Shown here: piece by piece, positions 28,106 to 36,643 of the stretch
Position numbering within the stretch: the first letter of the stretch is position 1
How the letters are laid out: each line of letters opens with the position of its first letter
DNA from: UBA1141 sp963665155
Lineage (GTDB): Bacteria; Chloroflexota; Dehalococcoidia; Lucifugimonadales; UBA3495
Direction: 5' to 3'
Length of the DNA: 64,000 nt
Assembly (NCBI GenBank): GCA_963665155.2
Contig: CAXXFI010000002.1
Span: 62,001-126,000, forward strand
The notes under the pieces: generated by a model
Database searches by the model: none
Seen by the model: only the letters and a program-made list of their open reading frames with translations
Told to the model about the DNA's origin: nothing
Translations under genes and position numbers: made by a program

Positions 28106-28483
28106 TTGGCGAACATCGAGTTAGTCCGGGAGCAGGATGCCAGCGAAAGAGTCAAGGCAATCTATGACGACATCAAGGCGACCATGGGTTGGTCGTTTGT
28201 TCCTGAAACATTTCAATTAATCGCCCATAATCCAGAGCACCTGGAATCATACTGGGCTCATTACAAGCTGGCAATGGGACCGGGCAAGCTGGACTTGAAG
28301 ACGAAGAAGATTATCGCCTATGTAGTCTCAGTCATGAATAACTGCGGCGTTTGAGTCCGTTTTCATCTTGATGCCGTGAAGCATCTGGGAGTGGATGATG
28401 AGACGCTGGCCGAAGTCGTCGAGGTCATGGCCGAGGTCGCCAATGGCAATTTGATAATGCATTCGATAGGGGGTCGGCATTGA
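28106..28483 (+). CDS. AhpD/CMD-like protein with in-frame UGA (candidate selenoprotein)
   Basis: Starts at TTG 28106 after an excellent GGAGGTGA. The protein is of the carboxymuconolactone-decarboxylase/AhpD fold: FQLIAHNPEHLESYWAHYKLAM, LDLKTKKIIAYVVSVMNNCGV, then UGA (28352-28354), then VRFHLDAVKHLGVDDETLAEVV in the same frame to TGA at 28481-28483, 125 codons in all. AhpD proteins have a redox CxxC followed by xxxH; here the second Cys of CGVC is precisely the UGA. Downstream, GATGC (28370-28374) pairs with GCATC (28381-28385) around a six-base loop CGTGAA, with G in the second loop position and 20 bases after the UGA, which fits the published bacterial SECIS rules as I know them. AhpD-like selenoproteins are known in surveys. 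The alternative is a nonsense mutation, common in this window. Confidence 0.55.
28370..28385 (+). promoter_or_regulatory. Putative bacterial SECIS-like hairpin
   Basis: Five-base-pair stem GATGC/GCATC with loop CGTGAA, inside the coding sequence 15 bases after the in-frame UGA of the AhpD-like gene. One mismatch outside the stem is followed by a G-T and a C-G pair. Spacing and the early loop G fit SelB-recruiting elements, but a stem this short also arises by chance. Confidence 0.4.
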
Positions 28484-28850
28484 GCCTGTAGCCGCATACA
28501 TCTGAGAATGCCGCCCCACCAGAGGGGGATATTGGTACAGCCTGATGATTAAGACGTCAACAATGAAGCGCCGTACCCTCGATACAGGGTATAACGCGCC
28601 TTGGGAAAATGCGTAATTGCTGCGGCCTTGACCCATCTGCCCAGAACGACGTACCTGAAATTCCCGTTCTCCAACGACCAGAGGTGAGGCTTGACGCCAG
28701 GGCATTGCTCGAAGAACTGAGCTGATACGTCCCTGCTGAAATTGCCCTTGGCCATCTTAGGCGAATAGGGCATGAAGCCGGTGATGAGCGGGTGCTGTCC
28801 CGGCGGGAGAAGCTCGGTACGTATTAAGTAAACACGGGGTAGGACTGAAT
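28484..28850 (-). pseudogene. Unidentified gene fragment truncated by IS3 copy 2
   Basis: On the minus strand an open frame (28549-28850) runs out of the IS boundary and reads LPPGQHPLITGFMPYSPKMA, GNFSRDVSAQFFEQCPG and FPKARYTLYRGYGASLLTS before a stop. The composition (many aromatic, Gly and Arg residues, no low complexity) looks protein-like but I do not recognise the family. If real, its N-terminus was removed when the IS or an associated deletion arrived, since the other side of the element shows no continuation. Confidence 0.3.
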
Positions 28851-28925
28851 TGACCTTACCCCCGAAAACAGAAACAGTGGCAAAGAGAGTCCTCCGGGTA
28901 AAATAGGACATAGTAAGGAGGGCTC

Positions 28926-29192
28926 ATGGCACGGAAGAGGTACACAGAGGAGCAGATCATAGGGGTCCTGAACGAGGCAGAGGCAGGGGCCAAGACAGGG
29001 GAGCTGTGCCGCAGGCACGGCATGAGCGAAGGCACCTTCTACAAGTGGAAAGCCAAGTACGCCGGGCTGACGTTGAACGAGTTGAAGAGGCTAAGGTCCG
29101 TTGAGGAAGAGAACCGGCGCCTGAAGCAGATTGTGGCCCAGCAGGCGTTGGACAACTGGTCTCTGAAGGAGTTGCTGGCAAAAAACTTCTGA
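28926..29192 (+). CDS. IS3-family transposase OrfA (copy 2)
   Basis: Identical in sequence to OrfA of copy 1 (88 residues): transposase helix-turn-helix TGELCRRHGMSEGTFYKWK followed by a leucine-zipper-like helix, ending at the slippery GCA AAA AAC. Confidence 0.93.
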   Translation: MARKRYTEEQIIGVLNEAEAGAKTGELCRRHGMSEGTFYKWKAKYAGLTLNELKRLRSVEEENRRLKQIVAQQALDNWSLKELLAKNF

Positions 29193-29200
29193 AGCCCAAG

Positions 29201-30016
29201 GTGAGGAAGATGGCAGCGGCATATGCCATAGAGAGTCTTGGGCTGAGTGAGAGGAGGGCCTGTCTGCTTACTGGTATCTCACCCTCGGTCTATCGGTACA
29301 AGTCGAAGCAGGGTGATGATGCTGTCCTGCGTCGCAGAATGCGTGAGCTGGCATGGGAGAGGAAGCGCTTTGGCAGTCCCAGGTTGCACATCATGCTGAA
29401 GAGAGAAGGCCTGGTGATCAATCACAAGCGTACAGAGCGCATCTACAGTGAAGAGGGGCTTGCGCTCAGGAAGAAGAGGAGGCGCAAAGGGGCGGCAGGG
29501 GTCCGGGAGACCATTCCATCTCCTGTACGTCCTAATCAGAGGTGGTCCATGGACTTTGTCTCTGATAGCACTGTGACCGGTCGGTGCTTCCGGGCATTGG
29601 CCATAGTGGACGACTATTCACGGGAGTGCCCAGCCATCGAGGTAGATACCTCTCTGGGAGGCGCCAGAGTGGTGGGAGTCCTGGAGAGACTGGAAGAGAC
29701 ACGGGGACTACCTGAGGTGATCACTGTGGACAACGGCCCGGAGTTCGCAAGCAAGGCCATGGATGAGTGGGCCTATCGGAGGGGCATCAAGTTAAGCTTT
29801 ATACGTCCTGGCAAGCCGGTAGAGAACGCCTTTGCTGAGAGCTTCAACGGCCGACTACGCGACGAATGCTTGAACATCAACTGGTTCATGAGTGTAAGGC
29901 ATGCCAGGGAGATCATAGAGAACTGGCGGCAGGACTACAACGAGGTCAGGCCCCACAGTTCCCTGAAGGGTAAAACGCCCAAAGAGTTTGCTGGCTCTAT
30001 GGCTGGACTCTACTAG
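29201..30016 (+). CDS. IS3-family transposase OrfB (copy 2)
   Basis: 271-residue DDE integrase core in the -1 frame relative to OrfA; catalytic Asp, Asp and Glu (SMDFVSD, TVDNGPEF, RLRDECLN) are intact. The single noted difference from copy 1 (TGRCFRA instead of TGRRFRA) lies just after the first Asp strand and should not abolish the fold. Confidence 0.92.
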   Translation: MRKMAAAYAIESLGLSERRACLLTGISPSVYRYKSKQGDDAVLRRRMRELAWERKRFGSPRLHIMLKREGLVINHKRTERIYSEEGLALRKKRRRKGAAGVRETIPSPVRPNQRWSMDFVSDSTVTGRCFRALAIVDDYSRECPAIEVDTSLGGARVVGVLERLEETRGLPEVITVDNGPEFASKAMDEWAYRRGIKLSFIRPGKPVENAFAESFNGRLRDECLNINWFMSVRHAREIIENWRQDYNEVRPHSSLKGKTPKEFAGSMAGLY

Positions 30017-30095
30017 CCAATGATACTAACTTCGGGGTAAGGTCACTTAGGTATCCGACTATATTGTTGAGTACGATTTAAGGAGGGGGTTCAAG

Positions 30096-31064
30096 ATGAA
30101 AGCTATCCGGATATATGAATTCGGCGGGCCGGAGGTCATGAAATACGAGGACAGCCCCGATCCGACTCCGGGACAGGGACAAGCGCTCATAACTCTTCAG
30201 GCCATTGGCGTCAATTTCGCCGATGTCTCTTCCCGCAGGGGTGGCGGGGCCTCAGCTTCCAGTTTGCCAGCAACTCCAGGGTTTGAAGCAGCGGGGGTCG
30301 TGTCTGCCGTTGGCGACGGTGTGAGCAATGTAAATGTGGGGGACACCGTTGTCTATTGGGGGGTGAGGGGATCCTATGCTGAGCAGGTTGCCGTTTCCGC
30401 CGATGTTCTGGTCAAAATACCCGCTGGGCTGGACGCCAAGACGGGCGCTGCGGTATTCCTCCAAGGTATGACCGCCCACTACCTGGCCTTCACTACCTAC
30501 CCACTGAAACCTGGCGACTTCGCCTTGGTACATGCCGGGGCTGGCGGTACTGGTCTCATGCTGATCCAGATGGCCAAAATGGCGGGGGCTTACGTGTTCG
30601 CCACGGTCTCCACGGAAGAGAAAGCGGCATTGGCCAAGGAAGCAGGGGCCGACAAAGCCATCATATATACCAGTGAGGACTTCGAACAAGAAGTGAACCA
30701 GACCACCGGTGGTGCGGGATGCCAGGCGGTTTACGACTCGGTGGGCCAGACCACATTCGAGAAAAGCCTAAATTGCCTGGCACAGCGAGGGTGCCTGGCT
30801 CTATATGGTCAGTCCAGCGGACCCGTGGCCCCGGTTGCTCCAACCAGCCTGAGGGGGTCTTCATTCCTAACCCGTCCCAGTCTTGCGGACCACACCAGCA
30901 CTAGGGATGAACTTGAGTGGAGGGCCGGAGAGGTTATGGGCTGGGTGGCTTCCGGAGAGTTAAATGTTCGGCTTGGCGGTGAATTCCCATTGTCTGAAGC
31001 AGCAGAAGCCCACCGCCAACTGGAAGGCCGCCTGACAACTGGTAAGCTCCTTCTCATCCCATAG
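30096..31064 (+). CDS. Zinc-independent NADPH:quinone oxidoreductase-like MDR protein
   Basis: 322 residues, a full-length medium-chain reductase. MKAIRIYEFGGPEVMKYED and QAIGVNFADVSSRRGG are the quinone oxidoreductase N-terminus, which lacks the structural and catalytic zinc ligands of alcohol dehydrogenases. VHAGAGGTGLMLIQMAKMAGA is the NADPH-binding Rossmann loop and AVYDSVGQTTFEKSLNCL a conserved core strand. Members reduce quinones or enone-type double bonds with NADPH. The ATG has the strong ribosome-binding site AAGGAGGGGG. It begins 50 bases after IS3 copy 2 with no partner gene, so promoter sequences from the element's end may influence it. Confidence 0.9.
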   Translation: MKAIRIYEFGGPEVMKYEDSPDPTPGQGQALITLQAIGVNFADVSSRRGGGASASSLPATPGFEAAGVVSAVGDGVSNVNVGDTVVYWGVRGSYAEQVAVSADVLVKIPAGLDAKTGAAVFLQGMTAHYLAFTTYPLKPGDFALVHAGAGGTGLMLIQMAKMAGAYVFATVSTEEKAALAKEAGADKAIIYTSEDFEQEVNQTTGGAGCQAVYDSVGQTTFEKSLNCLAQRGCLALYGQSSGPVAPVAPTSLRGSSFLTRPSLADHTSTRDELEWRAGEVMGWVASGELNVRLGGEFPLSEAAEAHRQLEGRLTTGKLLLIP

Positions 31065-31408
31065 CTTTCAGGTCAAAGTTGGCTGGTCAGCAGTGGAATT
31101 GCATTGACAAGATGAACACTTCGAGCAGGGTGATCCAATAATCATTCTACCTGGTTATCAACATAGGGAAAATCAGACAAATCGCTTTGCGACCAAGTAG
31201 CGAATGTTCAGCGTGGCGTTCATTCGGCGCACCTTCTTGGATTTCCGACTATCGGCACCCTGGAGTGGCGTCCACCGGCCCGTAGAATGACACCAGCCCG
31301 AGTTGCCTTAGTTGTGTCTATCCAGCACAAACCGACACCCTAAAAATCTCATCGAAACCGCCTGGCCACTCTGCTAGAATTCATGGGAGAAAGTTCCCGA
31401 GGAAAATC
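31065..31408. other. Intergenic region upstream of ridA-like gene 1
   Basis: About 340 bases with no supported gene. The last 45 bases include the promoter-like motif shared with the second RidA gene. Confidence 0.35.
31373..31380 (+). promoter_or_regulatory. Shared -10-like motif upstream of RidA gene 1
   Basis: An extended -10 pattern, TGC-TAGAAT, lies about 28 bases before the start codon, inside ACTCTGCTAGAATT, which is conserved at the other RidA copy (39612-39619) although sequence between it and the start differs. No good -35 hexamer was seen. Confidence 0.35.
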
Positions 31409-31792
31409 ATGGTAGAGCGTAGCAACCCTGCAGCACTCGCCAGCCCGCCCGGCTACAGTCATGTCGTAAAGGATGGAACGACGGTCTATTTGGCCGCGCA
31501 GGTGGCGCGAAACAGTGATGGCGTGACGGTGGGGGTAGGCGACTTCAACGCTCAGGCGGAGCAGGTGTTCAAGAATATTCAGGCAGCATTGGAGTCCGTG
31601 GGGACCAATATGAGCCATCTCATGAAGCTAAATGTGTTCATGACCCACCGGGAAGATTTCCCGGCCTATCGTGTGATTAGGCCCAAATTTGTACTTGACG
31701 ACGCCCTACCTGTGAGCACCTTGATATTCTGTGCTGGCCTGGCCGACCCGGATTTCCGCGTTGAGATTGAAGTTATAGCGACAATGCCCTAA
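31409..31792 (+). CDS. RidA (YjgF/UK114) family protein, copy 1
   Basis: 127 residues, the standard RidA length. These trimeric enzymes hydrolyse reactive enamine/imine intermediates, protecting PLP enzymes. Visible are NPAALASPPGYSHVVKDGTT, YLAAQVARNSDG, the central QAEQVFKNIQAALESVG helix, LMKLNVFMTHREDFP, and the RPKFVLDDALPVSTLIFCAGLA segment in which Arg and the C-terminal Glu of RVEIEVIA bind substrate. The P-x-S-T-x-x of the family is present as PVSTLIF. Ribosome-binding site GAGGAAAATC. A close paralogue at 39653-40063 shares flanking sequence, so the two arose by segmental duplication. Confidence 0.92.
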   Translation: MVERSNPAALASPPGYSHVVKDGTTVYLAAQVARNSDGVTVGVGDFNAQAEQVFKNIQAALESVGTNMSHLMKLNVFMTHREDFPAYRVIRPKFVLDDALPVSTLIFCAGLADPDFRVEIEVIATMP

Positions 31793-32030
31793 TCAACCCG
31801 AAAAGAGGTTAAGGCCGTCGCCCACTGAGTGAAAAAGCGAAAGGGCACGGATTTCCCGTACATCACCAGTTGTACTTCGTGGCGATGATACCAAGTCAAC
31901 CCGGTTACCTAGAACATCAGGCTGACTAGGTATTTGTCGCCGAACCCTATTCCTTCAGATGTTGGGCGGATTGTGCTCCTTGCTCATACTTGAGAATCTC
32001 CGCGCCAGACGGGGAAAGGGATCAAAAAAT

Positions 32031-32594
32031 TTGACAGAAATTTACGTGTCAGTAGACATCGAAGCCGACGGGCCTATACCAGGGGATTACAGTATGCTAT
32101 CTCTCGGGTCCGCAGCATACGATAGTGACGAAAATCTGATTAGTACATTCACGGTAAATATTGCCCCATTGGAAACCGCCGAGCAGCATCCCGACACTGT
32201 GGAGTTTTGGAAAGAAAACCCAGCGGCGTGGGACGCTGTTCAAACGGATCGGCACCTTCCTGAAAATGCGATGGTTGAATACGCCGCCTGGCTGGAAGCA
32301 CTTGTGGCTAGGACCGAAACGCGCTTGGTTTTCGTCGGATATCCTGCGGTATTCGACTTCGCATTTGTGCATTGGTACCTGGTTCACTTTGTGGGAAGCG
32401 ACCCGTTCGGTTACTACGCATTGGACCTCAAGACCTACGCCATGGCCGCTCTTGATACCGAATTCGGCGAGACCAACAAGTCGATTATGCCCAAAGACTG
32501 GCTTAAGAGAGAACACCCTCACATAGCGTTGGACGACGCTATTGAACAGGGTGAGATGTTTTTCGCGATTCGCAAAGCTATCCGGGGGGGCTAA
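32031..32594 (+). CDS. DEDD-type 3'-5' exonuclease family protein
   Basis: 187 residues if started at TTG 32031, preferred because GGGGAAAGGGA precedes it and the exonuclease motif begins within a few codons; an in-frame ATG at 31959 would add 24 residues without homology-like character. IYVSVDIEADGPIPGDYSMLSLG is the exoI motif (Asp and Glu metal ligands), VFVGYPAVFDFAFVHWYL the exoII region, and HIALDDAIEQGEMF the exoIII H-x4-D motif (His and Asp). The length and GDYSMLSLG motif resemble small Rv2179c-like 3'-5' exoribonucleases. Function in RNA or nucleotide turnover is inferred. Confidence 0.75.
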   Translation: MTEIYVSVDIEADGPIPGDYSMLSLGSAAYDSDENLISTFTVNIAPLETAEQHPDTVEFWKENPAAWDAVQTDRHLPENAMVEYAAWLEALVARTETRLVFVGYPAVFDFAFVHWYLVHFVGSDPFGYYALDLKTYAMAALDTEFGETNKSIMPKDWLKREHPHIALDDAIEQGEMFFAIRKAIRGG

Positions 32595-32603
32595 CACATA
32601 GCC

Positions 32604-34391
32604 CTAGAAACCCGGCTGAAAAGCCCTGCTGTGACGGGATGGCGTGGAGGATAACCAGTGGACTGTAAGTCTGAGGCTAAGAGTGACCCAGTTGGCTGCG
32701 GCCAATATGAATTGGGTAGTAACGATGGGCGACCCTGGGGCTTGCTGGTCCGGTTTATCGTGAGAGGAGCCTGGAGCCGGAGATATCATCCCCATCTTGG
32801 TAGCCACCAGGGTCAGGTTGGCCACCGTGGCCGCCATGAGTAGTTGGAATCGGGTCTTGGCTCGGCCGAAGTAGCGAGATTGGCGGACCCCCAGTTGCAC
32901 CAGCCGCGCCAGGCGATGCTCGGCCGCCTGGCGCAGCCTACGGTATTCAGCAAAGCCCTCACTCCGCTGGAAGTCCCGGGCTTGTTGCAAGAGCGCCTCT
33001 TGGGGATGCAGGGCTACGGTGCGTCCCGCCCCGTACCGCGCCGCCACGCACTGGGACCGCAGGGGGCATACGCCGCAGACCGCCGGGTCGAATTGGAAAC
33101 TCCGGGCCAGGTAGGTCCGACCCAACCGGTTGGTCCGGGTGCCGAAGGTCCGCAGGGTGTGGGTAACATTACCGGCTGGGCAGGTGCAGGTTCCTGCCTC
33201 CAAGTCGATCTGGAAGTCCTCCTTGGGGAAGCAGGCCTTATTAGGGCGACCCGGCACCTTGGCTATTAGAGTCCGACCAGCATCGGCAAAGGCCTGCCGC
33301 GTCCCGCCATCCCCATAGGCCGCATCCCCGATAGTCTCCTCCACCGCTATGCCCGTGTTCTCCTCACTCTGCTCCACCAGTTCCAGGACTCCAGTGTTGT
33401 CACCGGCATTGCCGGGCAGGATGTCTACCGCGGTCACCAGTTGGGAATCGGTATCCACCACCACGGCAGCCTTATGTCCGTCGAAGCGTTTGCTGCTGCT
33501 TTTACGGCCGTGGCGCATCTCCGGGTCGTGTACCGAAGGGATGCGGTCCCGGCTTACCCCATCCTTCAGGGCTGGGCCATCCTCCTGGCGTTCCACATCC
33601 TGCAGTAACAGTTGCCCCAGCAACTCCGCCGCTTCCACTATACCCTGGCGCTGGGGGCTCTCCTCGGGGAACTGACCCTGGACCTGACGGGCCAGCTCCA
33701 ACACCAGGTCGGCATCGGCTACTATCTTCTGCAGTAAGGCTTGCCGCTCTTTCTGGTTGTCCCAGTCAATCTCTGCCTCTCCCTTCACACTGGAGCCAAA
33801 GTAGAGTTCCAGACCGTGTCTCAAGGCCCATTCCTCGGGCCGCGTCCCATCCAGGTCCGAAAGCGCCCGCACTACCTGGACTATGCCGTCGGCCAGCAAG
33901 TTGTAGGTGTCCTTGTCCGCCCCTCGGCCCAGAATGTAGGTGGTGTCTACCGCCACCTTCATCCGGCGTCCTTTCAGGTATCCGGTCTGCCGGGCGAATT
34001 GGAGGCTGCGCTGAAAGACGGCCCGCACCCGGTCGTGGAGGATCAGCTGGGCTCGAAACAGCTGCAGCGTGCTCTTGGCAAAGGGCCGGTCCTCCACCTC
34101 AATCCCCAACGCCACCTTCCACCGGATATCAAAATCCGCCCGCTGTTTGGCTTCGGCGTCGCTGACTTTGTCGTAGGCTTGCAACAACAGCGCAGTGGCC
34201 ACCAGACTTGGGGGCACGCTATCCCGGCCATTGTCTGGGCAATATAGCTCGGCGAACTCTTCGTCTCGAAATAGCTGTCCCCGCAGGGAGGCCAGGAAGC
34301 CATAGAAGGAGCCCCGGCCCACATAGTCCAGGTACAGGTGATCCGCTTCCAGCAGCCCTCGTTGCGCCGACCGTACTCCCAGCATCCTCAA
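32604..34391 (-). CDS. IS1182-family transposase (copy A)
   Basis: 595-residue DDE transposase of the IS1182 type. MLGVRSAQRGLLEADHLYLD and FYGFLASLRGQLFRDEEFAELY form the N-terminal DNA-binding region with YCPDNGRDSVPPSLVATALLLQ, the conserved N-terminal block. The catalytic Asp is in KVAVDTTYILGRGA; DPEMRHGRKSSSKRFDGHKA and ETIGDAAYGDGGTRQAF carry the second Asp region. A Cys-rich segment (CTCPAG, CGVCPLRSQCVA) follows. It differs from copy B at three noted residues (Asp/Val after GRGA, Leu/Pro and Val/Ala near the C-terminus). Its stop overlaps the terminal CTAG. Confidence 0.93.
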   Translation of the reverse strand: MRMLGVRSAQRGLLEADHLYLDYVGRGSFYGFLASLRGQLFRDEEFAELYCPDNGRDSVPPSLVATALLLQAYDKVSDAEAKQRADFDIRWKVALGIEVEDRPFAKSTLQLFRAQLILHDRVRAVFQRSLQFARQTGYLKGRRMKVAVDTTYILGRGADKDTYNLLADGIVQVVRALSDLDGTRPEEWALRHGLELYFGSSVKGEAEIDWDNQKERQALLQKIVADADLVLELARQVQGQFPEESPQRQGIVEAAELLGQLLLQDVERQEDGPALKDGVSRDRIPSVHDPEMRHGRKSSSKRFDGHKAAVVVDTDSQLVTAVDILPGNAGDNTGVLELVEQSEENTGIAVEETIGDAAYGDGGTRQAFADAGRTLIAKVPGRPNKACFPKEDFQIDLEAGTCTCPAGNVTHTLRTFGTRTNRLGRTYLARSFQFDPAVCGVCPLRSQCVAARYGAGRTVALHPQEALLQQARDFQRSEGFAEYRRLRQAAEHRLARLVQLGVRQSRYFGRAKTRFQLLMAATVANLTLVATKMGMISPAPGSSHDKPDQQAPGSPIVTTQFILAAANWVTLSLRLTVHWLSSTPSRHSRAFQPGF

Positions 34392-34472
34392 CCTCCCACA
34401 CCCATTTATTAAATCTCTTGCCCAGTATATCGGGACAGCCTAGGTCAGGGTACTTTTCGGCCGGAGTTCTAG
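32604..34472 (-). mobile_element. IS1182-family insertion sequence, copy A
   Basis: 1861-bp element (32608-34468) between CTAG tetranucleotides, in minus orientation. Terminal inverted repeats are AAACCCGGCTGAAAAG at one end and, reversed, AACTCCGGCCGAAAAG at the other. An oppositely oriented copy of identical length lies at 52942-54802, which fixes the boundaries. Because CTAG is its own complement, it cannot be told from one copy whether it is target duplication or part of the element. Confidence 0.93.
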
Positions 34473-34602
34473 CTAGGGAAGTCCTTGGCCAGCGCGATAC
34501 CAGTTTCGCTATCGACTACCATGTTTGTGTCGTCACGCCACGATGGAGGTTATACTAATCCAACTGCAAATACTTTTCCTCTAGAGAATAGGAGATGCTG
34601 AG

Positions 34603-35478
34603 ATGAAACGCGTCACCAGTGACCAGCTAGTTAAGAGTTTTGATGCCAACAATCCTCCAGCGTTACGGGTCCAACCAGGCGAGACGTTCGTTATGGAGAC
34701 CAACGACCGGTTGGCAACATACGAAGGCCCAAACTCCGCACCGGAAGCGATGGAGACCCTGAAAACCATGGCAGGCCCGGTGTACATTGAGGGAGCCAAG
34801 CCTGGAGACACGATTAAGATTGAAGTCCTAGACGCCTCTCTTCCCCTGGGCTACGGCTGGATCGGCGCAAACTCCAGGACGAGGACCGCTGGGTGACAAA
34901 ATTCCGGAGTTCCGCAAGACCAAGGTCACCATAACCGATGGCGGTGTCCTCTTCGGCGACAATATTACCTTGCCATTGCGACCGATGATCGGGCGAATCG
35001 GGGTTGCCCCGAAAGCCGGACCCAGAGGGAGCAACGAAAGGGGAGAGTTCGGGGGGTGGTATGGGAAACTGCCAGATCACAAAGGGTGCGACAGTCTACC
35101 TTCCGGTGTTCCAGGATGGTGGTTTACTGACCATCGGAGATTGCCACGCTGCCATGGGCGACGGCGAGGTAACTGCTTCTGCGGTGGAGTGCGCCTTCGA
35201 TGCAACCTTCCGGGTCTCCATCGAAGGAAACTTGTCCTTGAGCCGTCCGATAGTAACGAACGAATCGGAGGATGACCACCGGCGAAGGGGATACTTTGGA
35301 GGTTGCTACCAAGATGGCCGTCAACGCCATGGCTGATCTGATGGTGGACAAACTGGGTGTCGACTATACCAGCGCAGCTATGCTCATCGCCAGCGCCGCC
35401 GATGTCCGTACAGGTCTCGCTGGGAATCCGCCTTACACAATAAGGGTTGCTATGCCGACGTCGGTGTTGAGCCTGTAA
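34603..35478 (+). pseudogene. Acetamidase/formamidase (FmdA/AmdA) family, frameshifted
   Basis: The N-terminal frame reads RVQPGETFVMETNDR and GPVYIEGAKPGDTIKIEVLD, then stops in TRTAG. A second frame continues with PLGDKIPEFRKTKVTITDGG and LPLRPMIGRIGVAPKA, a third with MGNCQITKGATVYLPVFQDG and IGDCHAAMGDGEVTASAVE, and the last with GDTLEVATKMAVNAMADLMV and DYTSAAMLIASAADVRTG to the stop at 35478. These are the successive blocks of the acetamidase/formamidase family, whose GD-x-H-x-x-M-G-D-G-E motif is intact. At least three frameshifts separate them, so the gene is inactive. The complete enzyme would have had about 290-300 residues. It follows IS1182 copy A by 130 bases. Confidence 0.8.
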
Positions 35479-36097
35479 TTTAACGCCGTTCGGCCATCCC
35501 CCGAAGGGTACAATTTGGTGTAAAGTTGGGTGAAGATAGAATCTCCCAGTGACCTGGGACATGGGGGCTGGGTCTTGTGAAGCAGACCTGCTTGAGGAAG
35601 AACGGATCGAGGAAAGTCCATCGCGGTACACATTTAAGTTTGATGAACCCAGACGGATGGGCTGATCCGCTACGCTGCGGTTTGTTCGGTCTGCCACAAG
35701 ACTCCTTCTGCTCGCACAGAAATAGGAATGCTCGACGCCTGCAATGCTCATCATTGTTTGCTGATAGGAATGACGCTCATTTGTGGTTAACTTAGCCTCA
35801 TTTTTCGATTGACCGGGTCATAACCGGTCGCACGTTGTGATGCTTCTTGCGGTTTTCGGCTTGATCGTCCACAATCACCCAGACGCCTTGTTCCTTGGCT
35901 GATTTCTCCACGCAATTTAGCCGCCACGATCCTGCTCGACGATAGCTTAACCCGCACTCGGCGTCAAAGTTTCACGGCTAAATGGCGATTTGCTAGGTCG
36001 ATATCAGACGATTCACGTGGACCCGATTTACACGTTCTGATAATATTCCCGTACATTTATCCGAATAACACAACAATCGGTAAATAGGTGGTCGCAC
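35479..36097. other. Gene-poor region, possible small remnant on minus strand
   Basis: No intact gene. On the minus strand near 35800-35915 a protein-like stretch reads VEKSAKEQGVWVIVDDQAEN followed by a basic tail and a stop, possibly the end of a lost gene I cannot name. A GAGGAAAGTCC motif at 35609-35619 resembles a piece of RNase P RNA, but the rest of that RNA is absent. Confidence 0.35.
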
Positions 36098-36346
36098 ATG
36101 CCTGTAAAACCACAAAAGCTGTGGCGGACAATTCTCGTTGAGGTTTCAAAGCATCCGAGCGGTATGCCCGAAGTCGACCTCCGAAGTCGACTTCGATACA
36201 TTTTTCAGTTGGATGACATCCCGTTCGACGCGGCAATTCTTCAGATGGAGGAAGAGGGCACGGTCCTTTTCCAATCCGACGGTAGTGTCTCGTTGACGGA
36301 TTCAGGAAAAAAACAGTCGCAAGCCATTAAGCGAGAAAAGAGATAA
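36098..36346 (+). CDS. Small hypothetical protein, possible winged helix
   Basis: 82 residues, charged, with a pattern of three helices and a beta hairpin: KLWRTILVEVSKHPSGMPEVDLRSRLRYIF, then FDAAILQMEEEGTVLFQSDGSVSLTDSGKK. An 'aggregate of helices followed by a G-T-V-x-x-x-x-x-G-x-V-x-L-T-x-x-G' wing is reminiscent of winged-helix DNA-binding domains of the MarR or PadR type, but the protein is short. The ATG has AGGTGG upstream. Not in an evident operon. Unknown function. Confidence 0.5.
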   Translation: MPVKPQKLWRTILVEVSKHPSGMPEVDLRSRLRYIFQLDDIPFDAAILQMEEEGTVLFQSDGSVSLTDSGKKQSQAIKREKR

Positions 36347-36643
36347 ATCAATAGTCCTTCTTTGATCCTTTGGAATTGAAAATGCTCAGTTAGAGCATGG
36401 GGTGGTTCAGGGGTGCGGCGGAAAGATGGGCTTTACTGGGTCATAATTGAACCAAGCTTGATTCCCTCGCAAAAAGGCCTGTTTGAGATGAACCCTGGCG
36501 GAAGGGGCCTGGAAGGGAGGAGGCCACGGGATGCCGGCTGCTGGCCTCACCGCACCATCTGCCGCGCTCAGGACAAGCGTGATCCCGTTGCGGTACCCCT
36601 TCCGTGGCTCAGGGCACCCGGTGGAAGCTGTGGAGCGGCGCCC

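Larger units (their letters stand above)
28851..30045 (+). mobile_element. IS3-family insertion sequence, copy 2 (1195 bp)
   Basis: Same length and nearly the same sequence as copy 1, with the same TGACCTTACCCC ends and the A_AAA_AAC frameshift site at 29180-29186. Unlike copy 1 it has no target duplication: the four bases to the left are GAAT and to the right CTTA. That pattern is expected after recombination between two copies or a deletion starting at the element. Only one base difference in orfB was noticed, giving Cys instead of Arg. Confidence 0.95.

Noticed and set aside
35609..35619. GAGGAAAGTCC, a motif found in the P4 region of bacterial RNase P RNA
   Set aside because: Neither the preceding specificity helices nor the downstream conserved ACAGAA-type segment is present within 400 bases; an 11-base match by chance is possible.
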